Positions 22,229 through 35,100 of a stretch of 64,000 bases of DNA are shown piece after piece (the stretch's first letter is position 1; each line of letters begins with the position of its first letter). Location of the stretch: contig NC_057766.1 in NCBI RefSeq assembly GCF_010389155.1, positions 38,573,516 to 38,637,515 on the forward strand, written 5' to 3'. The notes under the pieces were generated by a model that had not been told where the DNA came from, ran no database searches, and worked only from the letters and a program-made list of their open reading frames with translations. Source of the DNA: Erigeron canadensis. Taxonomy: Eukaryota; Streptophyta; Magnoliopsida; Asterales; Asteraceae. A program made the translations under genes and the position numbers.

Positions 22229-25146
22229 TCAAGAATTGGGGATGAAAACACCAATGTAACCAAACCCTGCGATGAAGAAAGCCATAGATTGTAGGAAGAG
22301 GTATATGTAGTAATGGTTCTTCCCAAATGAATAGTCATAGCACCCACACAAGAATAGATAGAGTCCAGCAATGATTTCGAGCATATAAACACTGTCAAGG
22401 TTATAAAACCAATAAATAATTATAATCATTTTCACAATGAGTCATCTGTTGGTTTGTGTTACACAATTGCATGATCATATTTTCATGTTATAGCAAGTAC
22501 TGTAACTAGTGACTAACGAGCCAGGACAAAATGAATTTAACCATTGTTTTTGGCCAATTGGTGATGCCCGTAGTCGCCTACAGAACAACCAATATGGGGC
22601 TTAAGGCTCTTAACCCACAGGCCTGGGCCACACAAAATGTGCCCGATATATGTTAATATTTGTAGTTTAGTCATTTGTGCACATGATAAAATGGGTCGGC
22701 CTAGTAACCAACTTTTGTTTTTAAAGCAGTAAGCCTATTTACTCATATAGTCATGTCCCATTAGATCTCATATTTCATTATTGACCCGTTTGAATGTTGA
22801 AACTAAAAAGAAATTCAATTTACCTTTCTCCTATTTGAATTCGAGGTTTCTTTGTAGCTCTCTGGCCCTGTTTAGGTTTTGAAGCTTCTCCTAGTTTCTT
22901 TGTGACAACCCATTGGTTAACTGTTGTACCCGCCTCAAAAAGGCCAATAAACGTTCCTTTAGTCCGATGTAAAGACATGACATTCTCAAAAAGGATCCAA
23001 AAAACCAGTAGGTGAAAGGACCTTGGAGTCCCAACTGCATTTAGGAGAGAGACGATTGATGGAATATATATGGCACCCCATTTTGGAACTTGTACTTCTG
23101 GCATGAAAACTGTTGTGGGCAATACCACACAGTAGAAGATAAACGTAACAAGATGTGCAACGATTTTTCTAACAAAAAAGAAACTGTATATCACGTAAAA
23201 CTTCTTCAACAATGTCACTTTCTGCATCATAAATGAGGTCAATAAGCATCCTGATTTATGATACCATCCACAATAATACAGTAACCCATTACCCAACATG
23301 TTTAACCCACCCATTTTGTCACCACAAAAGAGATCGTCGAGAATATAACCTTGCTTCTTGCAATTTCCACGACCATCTTCTTAAAAAGGTTAGCTGGTCC
23401 ACATGACCATCGATGTTGTTGATAACGATATGCTTTGAAAGTACTTGGTAACTCATTTTTTACCTTACATATTAAACAGAAAATTGTCACATTGGCGAAT
23501 AAAATCTTGTAAAATTTTAAAGTGACAAGATAATACTGATGAAATTTCCAATGATATATAACTGTCACTGGCTAATATCTGTTATTTTAAATACCTTGAG
23601 ATCACCAACATAAATAAACTTCCATCCTTTGAGGCTTACACGGACAGCTAGGTCCATGTCTTCCACAGTTGTTCGGTCCTTCCATCCCCCAGCCTCATTT
23701 AGAGCTGAAATACGCCAGACACCCGCGGTTCCTACATTCAATACCAATGTCAAATGCATGTCGAAATAGTTTTGGTTTCAGCTATTTTATAATTCAATTA
23801 AATACGGGTTATTGATTAATCTAGTCTTGACTCTTTACCATTGAACCCAAAAAATGCATGTGTTGCAGATCCTGCTTCTTGTTCCACAGTAAAATGGTAA
23901 TCAAGTGACATTTCTTGCATTCTTGTCATTAAACACTCGTCCGAATTCACTGAAATGTACCATCACAAACCATATAGCTTGAGGAGCTTGTCACAAGAAT
24001 ATATTGTCATCAAAATTTGTTCTATTGCAATGCTTCATTAGTATATTATTGAAGAAAAGTTTGCAGATAGCTTGATTACAGTGTAGACAGCTAGCCCGCA
24101 AAGTTTTAACATAAAAGAAGTAAAGATCATTTATTGAAATATACTAATAATAATATAGTTTTTGGCCAAAGTATATATAACAATATAGTTCTGTTGTCAT
24201 GCTAAGAAAAAGTTTTTTCGGGTCAGTGATAGTCAACTTGGAGTCGGAGCACCACATACATTATGAAATGATGAGATGAGATGAGCTGAGCTGAAAAAGA
24301 AAAGAATACCGAATTTCCAACGAGCTTGAACAAGGGCAAGTTCAGGGTTGTGTGCGAGGAATGGGATGGTGCGCCAAAGGAAATCCGGGTCAGGCTGGAA
24401 ATCAGCATCAAATATGGCCACAAACTCACATTGCTTCACATACGAATGTTTCATGCCTTGTTTCAAAGCACCAGCTTTGTATCCATTTCTATTGTCTCTA
24501 ATTTCATACTTTATGTTAATTCCTTTCCCTGCCCATCTCTTGCATTCCAACTCTACTAAATCCTGTCACATTGTCATCAATAAAAACATATGAAACACTA
24601 AAATGATTTGTACTAACTAATTAAGTTGTTGGATTTAATTTCCATGAACTTATTCGATAAATTAGATAACCAAACCTTAATGACCGGGTCAGTTGAATCA
24701 TCAAGAACTTGAATTATGATTCGATCAGACGGCCATGAGAGCCCGCATGCTGCCCCTATAGAAAGTTGATAGACCTTCGTACATACACCCACAAAAATTA
24801 AATGAACATGAACTCAAAATGTAACAAAAAAACATAGGATCAAAGTACATACTTCTTTTTCGTTATACATTGGTATTTGTACTAAAACCATAGGGTAAGC
24901 CGAGTTACCAATCTCCAAATCTTCCTTAATCGCCTCCCATTTGTACCTTTTCTCGAGCTTATATCTCATCAACTTAATGACAACAATTACGATTCCCATA
25001 TAAACACGTTCCACAAATAGCATAACCGACATGGCCAAGCACATTGTCACCATAATTCTCATAAACGGTACAATCAATGGCTCCCTCACTTGCTCCCACA
25101 ATGTGCTCATTAGCCCATGTCCAAAACTCGAGTAAAACCCCTCCAT
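22229..25146 (-). CDS. CSLA: Glucomannan 4-beta-mannosyltransferase (cellulose synthase-like A)
   Basis: Eight exons on the minus strand (24853-25146, 24676-24774, 24310-24562, 23839-23949, 23595-23731, 23350-23463, 22824-23221, 22229-22391) join in frame to about 522 residues, close to the usual CSLA length. It is a Golgi family-2 glycosyltransferase that polymerises mannose and glucose from GDP-sugars into the (gluco)mannan backbone. Visible catalytic motifs are VLDDSTD (D123/D124), FDADF (D183, D185), TVEDMD (D277) and QQHRW (313-317), the D,D,D,QxxRW signature. One membrane segment lies near residues 30-50 and several more fill the C-terminal 200 residues. The ATG starts [11 protein letters not shown]. 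No lesion is visible. Family assignment is firm; the exact CSLA member is not determined. Confidence 0.94.
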
Positions 25147-28100
25147 TTGTAGCTCTTCCTTTTTCGCGGCTCGCTAATTAATACTTAGCTAAGTATAGTG
25201 TTTGCTATAGAGGGTCATAAAGTTTGCTACCTCTAATATATATATAAAAGATTTGAATTTTATTGCATGAGGTTGAGGACACTATAAGCAAGTTATATAT
25301 ATATATAAGCTAGCTAGCTAGGAAGCTGGTTGATGAGTTGTTAGTTTTGCTTGTGAGAGAAGCACAATTGGTGTGTCAGAAACACAATTGAGTATCCATG
25401 GAAGCTTTGAGTTTGATGACATATTTTGAATCTAAGTAAACTCACAATGTGAAAAGGAAAGGATATATTGGAAAGTGAAACTACACTTGTTTTTTAAGTT
25501 TATTTTCTCTCTTCAACTGAGAGCCAACAAGAAGCTAGGGGCCCTTGATATGCACAAATTAAATCTCAACATCTAAAAATGGTAATATTGTGAGTGAGAA
25601 AATAATAATGTTACTATCATTGATATTATGTTATTATATATATCAACTAAGTCATCAATCTATTAAATTTCAGAATAATGGTGCATGTGCTAAAAAAACA
25701 TATACAAATAAACATATACAAATGACATAATTGGTAACATTAGATCAGACTTATAATAAAACGTCATGTCACTCAAATTCCCAGCCAGCCTAATAGAATT
25801 TGATTATTGTATTCATAGATTATAAATCCATAATTGTAAAATTTAAGGTAAGTGATGCTCTGGCCTAAAGTTCATAAGCAACTTTAGGTAACGGAAAATG
25901 AAATTACAACAACTACAACTATTTGTAATTCCTAAGAACATTTTGAACTAAATCAATTTGAATAATATCTTTACTTCCTCCGTGGATTATAATCGTGTCC
26001 TAAAAAATAATCGAATTTTGTTAGTACTAAGAAAATGCAATTTTGTAGATTTGGATTTCTATGTTATTGTTTCTTATATCTTTGGACAGGAACTCTTGGA
26101 GGTTATTACTTAATTATTTTGAGAGCTAATAAATATCTATTTAACGAAAGATGTAGCGCCGACCATGAACGTATATATGACAAACTTGTTCATGCCATTT
26201 GCATGATTAATGACGTACGTACGTACGTAAGTTTGTTTTGAGATCCAACTTCAATGGACGTTCTCTTGTATTGTAAATGGTTTTTTCTATACTTAGTTAA
26301 TTTGAAGTATGTTGGTCAACTATTTTATTTATTTTCTTAGGTGATAATCCGTATAGTACATGACTATTTTTTTTTACAGTTAAAAAATGTTATTAGTAGT
26401 GTACGTATTATCAACTTTTTTGTTTTTTTTTAATTTAAAATTTTAGTGGAATTGTGTAAGCCGGAGAAATTTATTTCTACAATAATCTTTTAAACATAAT
26501 CCAGATAATGGGGATATTTATTAAAACAGCTACTCTATTAATTTACTCTCTTTTTTTGTTGAGAAAGATACAAGTTCAATTACATTGGATGCTATTATTT
26601 CTTCTATGTAAATCACATACGAGGCTCACAATGAAGATCACTCTATCAAATTTGAAATTAGGATAAATATATCTAGACTTTGTGGACTTAGTCAAGGAGT
26701 ATACGTACAGTTTCAATGATGATAAATTGTGTGCAGGATTTCTATTAATGCTGATAGTAAATTGAAATAATTAAAACAACTTGTCTTTGACCTATATATT
26801 AAATTAAATTTCATAACAATTTCATGATAGAATGTCATCATCAAATGGCATGTGGAATATTGCTCAAAAAATAGATAATATAAAAGGCATATAGAGTGAA
26901 AAATAAGTTTCTACAGAAGTCAAAAACATTTTATCAGTCAAGTCGATGGATCGTGTTATTAATTAATTATATATATGTACAATGCAGTAGGGACAACTTA
27001 TTTTGAGTCCAGTTTATTTTGAGTCCATATAATTTATACATCTGTAAGTTATGGTAGAAGTGGTTGAGATTTGATGGTGGTAGGAAAATCATGATGGTGG
27101 TCGGAGATTATGGTGATGGTGGTGGTGGTGGTAAGAAGTGGTTGAGATTTGAGGAAATGGAAAAAAATCAATGAACTAAAAAATCAAAATAAATTTTCTC
27201 ATGCAGTATGTAAATATAAAGTATTAGCCAATAAGCATCTAACTGACAAAATTTTATTTATATTTTTGTAATTAATATCTAATGGTGTATTGCTTCTCTT
27301 TGGGTGTCCAATGAAAGTAAACGAGATGCCTTATTTACTTGACATCATCGTATGAATAATAACAAGATAGCTAGACCAATCTTACAAATTACCATGGCCA
27401 AAAACTTTTGATTGACAAAGGTTTGTCTTAAGCAAAATGCAAATACAAGTATGGTATTGCACTATTGCACATTCACACTGGCCGGTGTAAATATATACAA
27501 GTGTTGCGTTGCACTATTGCACTTACAGATACAAGTATTGTATTGCATGATTGCACTTACAAACAAAGGTTTGTCTTAAGCAAATACAAGTATCGTATTG
27601 ACAAAGGTTTGTCTTAAGCAAATACAAGTATTGTATTGCAGTATTGTATTTGCGCTATTGCAAATTTACGGTCAAAGTTTACAACAAAAAAACTTTAAAA
27701 AAGGTTAAATAAGACATTTAAAATGGGACGAAAAGAGTATAATATATAATTATTGTTAATAAAAAAAACTCTTGTTATATAGGGATCGATTATATCGACT
27801 CCCCCATAATGTCTCGCTTGAAACATCCAAGGCCGGGATCTAAAGTAGGGATGGTCAAGCATGCTAGCTAATTGTATTAAAATGTAATTAGCATGTTAGG
27901 CGAAAGAGAAACTATCAAGTATACTGTACACCTAGAAGAATATTAAACTAAAATTAGTAAAAACTTGGTTTAGTTAACTATATATATATTGTCTTTACCA
28001 TTTCTCTAACATTCTAAGTGATCACGAGAGGATCTTAATTACTTACTTGGATAATAAAACCCGTGTGTTACTAGCTTATGACTTAAAAAGGGACAAACAG

Positions 28101-28378
28101 GTAAACTGGTTTTTCTTTCAAAAGCTGGAGTATTAAATATCAAGATAATCAGCATATAATATTGGTTTAAGGAATTAAATAGTTTTAGGTTGGTAAAGGT
28201 CTTGTATATGGAGTTGGGCAATCAAGAAGTGATTAAACTTTTAACACCTATTATTAGGTTCAATGTTGTCATAATTTCTTTCATACCTTTCCTGATTTAG
28301 ATGGCTTAGTTTCAGGTACTTCATTATCCAACTAACCACTTTTACAAATGCCTTACTATCTTTGTAAATATATATATA
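25147..28378. other. Intergenic upstream of CSLA, no gene seen
   Basis: The first few hundred bases are the CSLA 5' flank. The rest has no credible coding sequence. It holds a GGTGGT-rich patch near 27115-27135, a half-copy-like segment of the 28.4 kb MITE family near 26995-27140 (TTATTTTGAGTCC repeated), and the imperfect repeats at 27.4 kb. Confidence 0.5.
27415..27665. repeat. Imperfect short tandem/interspersed repeats
   Basis: The phrase CAAAGGTTTGTCTTAAGCAA occurs three times and ACAAGTATTGTATTGCA-like phrases at least five times within 250 bp. Spacing is irregular, as in a decayed minisatellite or repeated slippage. No coding sense was found. Confidence 0.7.
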
Positions 28379-28628
28379 GGTGCAAGTTATTTTAAGACCA
28401 CTTATTTTAAAATCAATTTTAGAATATGTGTTTTTTGTAACTTACGCACCACCATGATCATCTCCGACCATCACCATAATTTTTCAGTCACCGGAAAGTC
28501 TTAGTGTTTTTACAAAAAAGTCTTGTACTCGTATATCGTAGTAGATGATGATGGTGGTGTGTAAGTTACAAAAAACGCATGTCCTAATTGGTCCTAAAAT
28601 AAGAGGTGGTCATAAAATAGCCCACCCT
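28379..28628. mobile_element. Foldback MITE, copy 1
   Basis: The left arm begins GGTGCAAGTTATTTTAAGAC and the right arm ends with GGTCATAAAATAGCCCACC. Inside lie inverted blocks TTTTGTAACTTACGCACCAC and GTGGTGTGTAAGTTACAAAA. It is about 250 bp, has no ORF, and is followed 15 bp later by a second copy. Confidence 0.6.
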
Positions 28629-28642
28629 TATATATATATATA

Positions 28643-28878
28643 TGCAAGTTATTTTAGGACCAATTTTAGGACATGTGTTTTTTATAACTTACACACCACC
28701 ATGATCATCTCCGACCACCACCATGATTTTCCGGCCACCGCGTCGCCGAAAAATTTTAGTGTTTTTACAAAAAAGTCTTGTATATTGTAGTAGATGATGA
28801 TGGTGATATGTAAGTTAAAAAAACACATGTCCTAATTGGTCCTAAAATAAGAGGTGGTCCTAAAATAACTCACCCCTA
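28643..28878. mobile_element. Foldback MITE, copy 2
   Basis: Same structure as the copy just upstream: GCAAGTTATTTTAGGACCAA at the left, GGTCCTAAAATAACTCACCC at the right, and the internal pair TATAACTTACACACCACCAT / ATGGTGATATGTAAGTTA. The copies are separated by a TA microsatellite, and another microsatellite follows copy 2. Confidence 0.65.
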
Positions 28879-28894
28879 TATATATATATATATA

Positions 28895-29040
28895 TACAAC
28901 AGGACCCAATCCCTGCGCGGGGTATGGGGGAGGTAAGCTGTAGACAGTCTTACCTCTACACAAAGGTAGAGAGACTGCTTCCATAGGGACCTCCGGCCAC
29001 AAAGGATTGCAAGACGGAAAATGAGAAGCGTTTAGAAAAT
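28895..29040 (-). mobile_element. SINE of the Au-like type, minus orientation
   Basis: On the minus strand it contains AGCAGTCTCTCTACCTTTGT, GTAGAGGTAAGACTGTCTAC and CTTACCTCCCCCATACCCC, followed by GGGATTGGGTCCTGTTGTA. This order is the conserved 3' part of Au-type plant SINEs (polymerase III derived retroposons ending in TTG repeats). The 5' limit is not sharp. Confidence 0.6.
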
Positions 29041-29628
29041 CATACCTGTCTGCCGAGAATTTGAAAAGAAGGAGTATCAACCATGCGCCCTACCGATATC
29101 TTAGAAACATGTTTGACAATACAAATACAAATACGAAAGCAACCATATTGGGCATATTAAACAACATAAAAGTAGCAAACTAATAAGTAACTCGAACAAG
29201 TAGTGAGAAACAACGAAGACACACATACATATAAATAAAAAATGACAAAACCTGAAAGGAGCCCGATTGGGCCAATGCCGTAACGACTTCTAAACAACCT
29301 ATGGAAAAAAAGGAACTTAGACCGCCTAGCTATACTAATCCTAGTCCTCCCTTTTAAATATTATCATAAAAAAAAAAAATATTTGCCGACAGTGGATCAA
29401 TTTAGAACTAAGGTCATGAGTTAAAATATGCAAATATTGTACTTTGGATTTGAATTTGGTCTGACTCTATGATGGTAGCCACTAGCCAATGATAGATGAG
29501 CATTGTCTCAAATTAGTCTTTAAAATAAAAAAATCAATTGGTGTCCAAAAGAGACAAGGGTTTGAACTTTTCTCCCTCGTTTTTTTTTTTTAATAAAAAG
29601 AATTGGAATAAAAAGTAATATAAAAATA

Positions 29629-31042
29629 GAGAAAATGTCACAAATGGTCCCTGTGGTTTGTCATATTCGCATTTTGCCCCCTATGCTTTTTTTCGTTGCA
29701 AACGGTCCCTGAGTTTTTTCATTTTCATTACCAGCAGTCCCTGGCACTAACTTCCATTAGTTTTAGCCCGTTAGTAAGGGTATAGTCGTCCATTTCAGTC
29801 AATCTATTCTAATCATCTTCTTCAACTTTTTGTACAAATTCTTGTCATCTTTTTACAAAACACAACTCAGATTTCCACCATCCACAATATCTATCTTTTA
29901 TCTCATAAATAAATCAAACAAATAAATATATTGATATACGCTAAATATAAAGAAAAACAATGCTTGATTCCAATAATAATACATGTTCTCCTGTGATATG
30001 TTGAGCTGCAAGTCTGCAACACCATAAACATAAAACAACACATTTGATAAAAAAAAAAAAAAAAAACAATATTACACATACTCGGTCAATAATTTTGAAA
30101 GATAATTAAATTTTGGTTTTCAACAAATTTTCATATCTACAAAACTAAGCACAAAAAAACACCCAAACAATCTAGAAATCCTAAATTCAAATACACACTT
30201 TAACAAATAAAGATTCCAACTATACTGTAAATAATGGTTCTATAAACAATGGTTCTATTTAATAAGATATCAAACAACAACATAATTTAGAATTAGAATT
30301 TTGTTACAATATAAAGATGAAAACATAACACAAATTAAAAACTTACGGCCGACCACCACCACACAACCACCGCGCCACCACCATCCCACCTTTGGTACAC
30401 CGCCGAGCCTACATTTAACAGGAAGCCAAATTTATCCAACACCCAAACCCATCACCAGATTTCAAACCTGAACCCATTCAAAAAAATTCCATCGATCAGA
30501 TCTTTGTTAGATAATAGATTGGAGTAAGAGAAGAAAAGTTTTTTGATCTCATATATATATGGAACAGATGATATTTATGTATAGATTGATAGATGGATTT
30601 TATTTCCTATATATGTATAGTGATTTATATATGTATACTGATATGTATATGTTTGGAGTTGGTGAAAAATAGGATTCTTAAAATAGATCTAGAAAATTAT
30701 CCTTAGGAATGGAAAATAATGCGTGTGGGGGTAAAGGAGTTGTTGGCACTTGGCATATAGACATATAGTTCCTGGATATGTATGTATGATTATATCTGGA
30801 AGATTTCTTTTCATATATGTATAACTAAAAAGATTTTTATTACATATAGTCCATGTGGTTAGCAAAAAGACGATTATACCCTCACATGGTTCGCACGTGA
30901 AGGGTTTAAACAGTCAAAACTAACAGAAGTTAGTGTCAAGGACCGCTGGCAACGAAAATGAAAAACTCAGGGACCATTTGTAACAAAAAAAAAGTATTGG
31001 TAACAAAATGCGAATATGACAAACCATTTGTGATATTTTCTC
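29629..31042. mobile_element. 1.4 kb non-autonomous TIR element
   Basis: The left end GAGAAAATGTCACAAATGG is inverted at the right (GAGAAAATATCACAAATGG on the minus strand), and the arms share GTTTGTCATATTCGCATTTTG, TCCCTGAGTTTTT and the ACTAACTTC region over about 180 bp. ATA on both sides could be a 3-bp duplication. The core holds a short poly-A near 30050 and a CCACCACCGC-rich patch near 30350-30410. No transposase. The superfamily is not decided. Confidence 0.6.
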
Positions 31043-32132
31043 ATATTAGTAACTCTCATGAGTAAAAACTGAAACAACCCATTTAATTTCTTTAAAAGGA
31101 CTCGTTGTTACTTTTACTATTGTGGGAAAATGGACCCAAACACAACCATAACTACAAGAACACACACAAAAGACTTGAGCAAGAAGACTTCAAGTCGACA
31201 CCTATGAAAGACTATGCAACAAAACATGGTACCCTGACACAAATCATACTTCATTTTCACTCTTCCTTTACATGCCAATAATTAACAATCTTTCAGTGCC
31301 ACCAATTTATAGTTTGCATCATCATATATGCAATGTGAATACGTGTTATGTAATACTATAGTAACAATTGACATGATTTCTAGAGCATTTGTATGTCATT
31401 CGGTTGTCAGGAATACATAACATAACCGAGTTTATCATGTACAAAACACACGGTTAAGCATATGCTAGTACTAGCATTCTCTTGGTGCCCATTAGTATTC
31501 AATAAAATACAGATACATGAGTCAACACTCAAAGTTACTTGCTTGACCTGTCTAGTTGGTGTCAACTCAACATTTTAGTATTAATTATTATAGCATGTAT
31601 CATGTTAAGATCATTTGTACCAAAGTGATGTAAAATATTTGAGATCAAAATTAGAACAGAACATAGGTGAAAATCCAAATGTGGTGATAAAAACGAGTAC
31701 GCTTTTAAAAACACTGAAACTAGTGTTGTAAAGACAAAGGACTTTTGGGGAATACATAGTTGTTTTAGGACTTGATGCACTTGTTGCCGACTAGTTGACG
31801 AACTTTGGCTAATGATGCCTCCAATTGTTACATTCTTCTTTGGTTAAATTGACGGTGCAATTTCCCTAATGCGATATATAGTGCCATCCTTCATGTGGGG
31901 ATCTTTGAATCGTCTAATGCAATATCAAAAATACATAACTACCATCTCAACCTCACTTAAATTGTTGAATCCGCTCATCAAAATCCGAATACATCCAGAA
32001 ACTGTAAGTGCATTCTTACTGCAACACATTTGTAAAACTCTAATTAGTACACATAACTGTACATGATGCACAAGAAGTATATGCAGAGTGACAGACCTTA
32101 TGCAGCTTTCAGACCTTATGCAGCTTTTCCTC
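31043..32132. other. 3' flank of the helicase-like gene, no gene seen
   Basis: No recognisable coding sequence or repeat structure. The high-coordinate part should hold the 3' UTR of the minus-strand gene that ends at 32133. Confidence 0.5.
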
Positions 32133-35100
32133 TCATGACAATTTACACATTGGGCTTGGCAGAAGACTTGATATGGCAGATAAATATGTATCGATCAACC
32201 CACTTGTAAAAAGCACCGTATGTGGGTCAACAGAAATAAGCTTCCGAATAGATTTGATGCTATCAAGGTAAGCATCTCCGGTAGAAGGATCCAGTTCATC
32301 AATAATCTGTATGATTACAAAATCAAATCCAACCCGCCAATGATTAATTAAAAGTTAATTTGAGAAAACATTGAGATAACAAGGGGCAAAAGGTCCTGTA
32401 GGTAGCAGCTCGATCACTGCTGGGTCGGTTGGTGAGTCACCCAAAAAAAGCATCAAGAAAGGTCAAGCATATATGTATCCCTAGAGTAACTTTTATCTGT
32501 TGAGCGACGTCTTGATTTGACCTATCTATTATGAATGGGTTGACTCGGTATGTTTGGGTCAAATAGATACAAAAGTCCCCTTGCATGGTTTTTAAACAGA
32601 ATAAAATTCAAGCGAACATTTAGTAAAACAAGGACTCAAGTTGTAGCACAAGTCAGTCAGCAAATAGGTTTGTAGAACAAGACAACAACTCAACAAGTAT
32701 ACGCAAAAGTCCCAAACCCGAGTGATGCCTGGTAAACCGAAAACCGGGTTTGAGAGACCCGAGCTTTAGCTAAAAATGTCAATTATGCAGAACTTTTGTA
32801 GTTGTATGGGAGATTGTAACTAAAGGAATGGGTTGAGGGTAAAAAAATGGTCCAAATATAATGTGGGTTCCCCAAACCCGGTCCTTGGCTTACTAGGCAT
32901 ACTTTGGTCTTGGAAATGTCGGGTGTACTGAATGTCGGATGTACTTGTTCTACAAATTTGTTTGTTGACCTCCTTGTTTACAACTTTTCTTGACAAAAAT
33001 TTATTGTTCTCCAAAAGTTTCAAGTCGAACGCCTATTCTAAAGGTACACAACAGTCTATATCAAAGATTCAAAGTATAAGATATTGTTAAAATATTATAA
33101 TTTTGTAATCGTATCTAACAGTATAACTATTTTTGAAATTAGATAATAATGTGGACAAAAAGTATTTCTGTTCAAACCCATTAAACACACACACAAAAAA
33201 AAAACTCATTCTAACTCTTAGCCCATTTTGACCAACCTTCCAGCTAAAGAGCAATGCCCTGGATAATATGACACTCACTCTAATAAGAAAATAGTCTTAT
33301 GGGAGTCAAACAGAACCTAGATAGCAAAATTTAAAAAAATCAAATGCATAATAACAGGTTAGACAAGATACCAGTGAACGAACTCCGGAAATATCAATGG
33401 CCTCCATGGAAACAAGCTCCAAAAGCCTGTCCGGCGTGCATACAATGAATTCTGGCTCACAAGTTTTTAATCTGTACCACGGAGACAGTTTATAATATTA
33501 AACACACAATGCACTTATATACATACAAAGAGATATTCATATACAAAATTATAGCACTTTATAAGCCGGAAAAGATATATATTTAATGGTTTTCAAAGCA
33601 GAACCAAATTCAAGGACTCTGTTAGTTTTACCTATTGGTAAAAATCATCCATGTAGTATAAATCTAAATCTAAGAATGTTTCCAAAATTGACATACCTTA
33701 TAGTACAATGACTACTAGTTCAAAAATATAATACGAGGATAAACTAACACTGTCAAGTGTCAAGTGATATTTCAATTAGACAATATTACCTCTAAAGCAT
33801 GCACATGGACATTATTGTATGTTATGAATTGAGTCAAGCATGAAAATAGATAAGACGCCCGGAAAAAATGGTCCTTGAGCCCCCCTCCCCCCAATTAAAA
33901 AAAAAATCACCCTCCAACAAGGACAAAAAACTTCCTGTTTGCATATAACTTTTTTCTACAATAAATAAATTTATAAGCAAATATGGAAAGAAACAACTTC
34001 AGGCTCCCTATAGTTATGTAAATTACCCAAGAACTTGATGATCTACAGAGGCACCAGGATGTAGACTCACAGTATGTATTCCGAATGCCTTCATAGGCTT
34101 GCACACAGCACGTACCTGCATATTGCTGTTATGGTTATGCCACTATAGACCAAATGAAGTAAATGACCACCTAGGGACTTAGATGTTTAACTTGTGACAC
34201 TCTTTCGATATTACAAAGACATCGCAAATATTAAAAGAGTAAAATAGCAGTGCATTCCTTGTGGGCTTTTTGGTATACAAAGCTCATAAACTGGTTGATA
34301 TATGAGAGCAAAGAGTAAATATAATTACTTTTCGAGAGAACCAACAAAACAGTGGACCGCTTTATAAATATACTCTACACTCACATACCTGTGTTGCTTT
34401 TTCTTGTGAAGGTACAAGAAACAAAAGGTAAGGGCTCGTAAAAGATACACCTTCTTTTTCCTTTCTTGTAATGGTATCAACAGCAGATGCACCTATCCAC
34501 GCAATTTGCTCCATAGAAGCACCTCCTCTTGTCTCCAACACATGTGTTCCACTCGAATGGCATCTCCAAAATTCAAACCCCCATGAGTCAAAAAACAAAG
34601 GTTTACCACGTTCAAAAGCTTCATTATGAAGCATCATATCTTGTACCGTCTTCAAACACGAAATCAAAAATTTTGATGGGCAACCTTCATCCTTGGTAAC
34701 ATTCCCATTAAGCTTTGTGTCGCTTCCTTTCTTATCTCGCTGTGTTGACTCAATCTTAACCCTCGCCCTCTTTGATATCTCGCCTTTTCCTTTTGATCCT
34801 ATAGACTGGTTGGCCTTCCTCTTATTCTGGGAAACATCGCTTCCATTTTCAGTCACAATATCAACATTTTTAGATTGCTTATCTTTCTTAGTCTTTTTCT
34901 TCTTGTCCTTTTTCTTAACATCCTTATTCATAAGGCCATCATTAAATGGATCTTCGAGTGTGGGGAGGCTAAAACACATCCCCTGCGTCATCACAACAAA
35001 ATGTCTTAATCAAAGTAAGAATATAAAATCTCTGCTACTTATACAAAGCATTCCAATTTCTCATCCCCTACACTACATGTTAGGCCAAGGTTGATTTGAG

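Noticed and set aside
26035..26241. Plus-strand 68-codon frame
   Set aside because: Hydrophobic AT-rich frame with no motif, no splice partners and no neighbouring support.
27781..27860. Possible structured RNA or tRNA-like segment
   Set aside because: No cloverleaf, A/B box pair or anticodon arm could be built from it.
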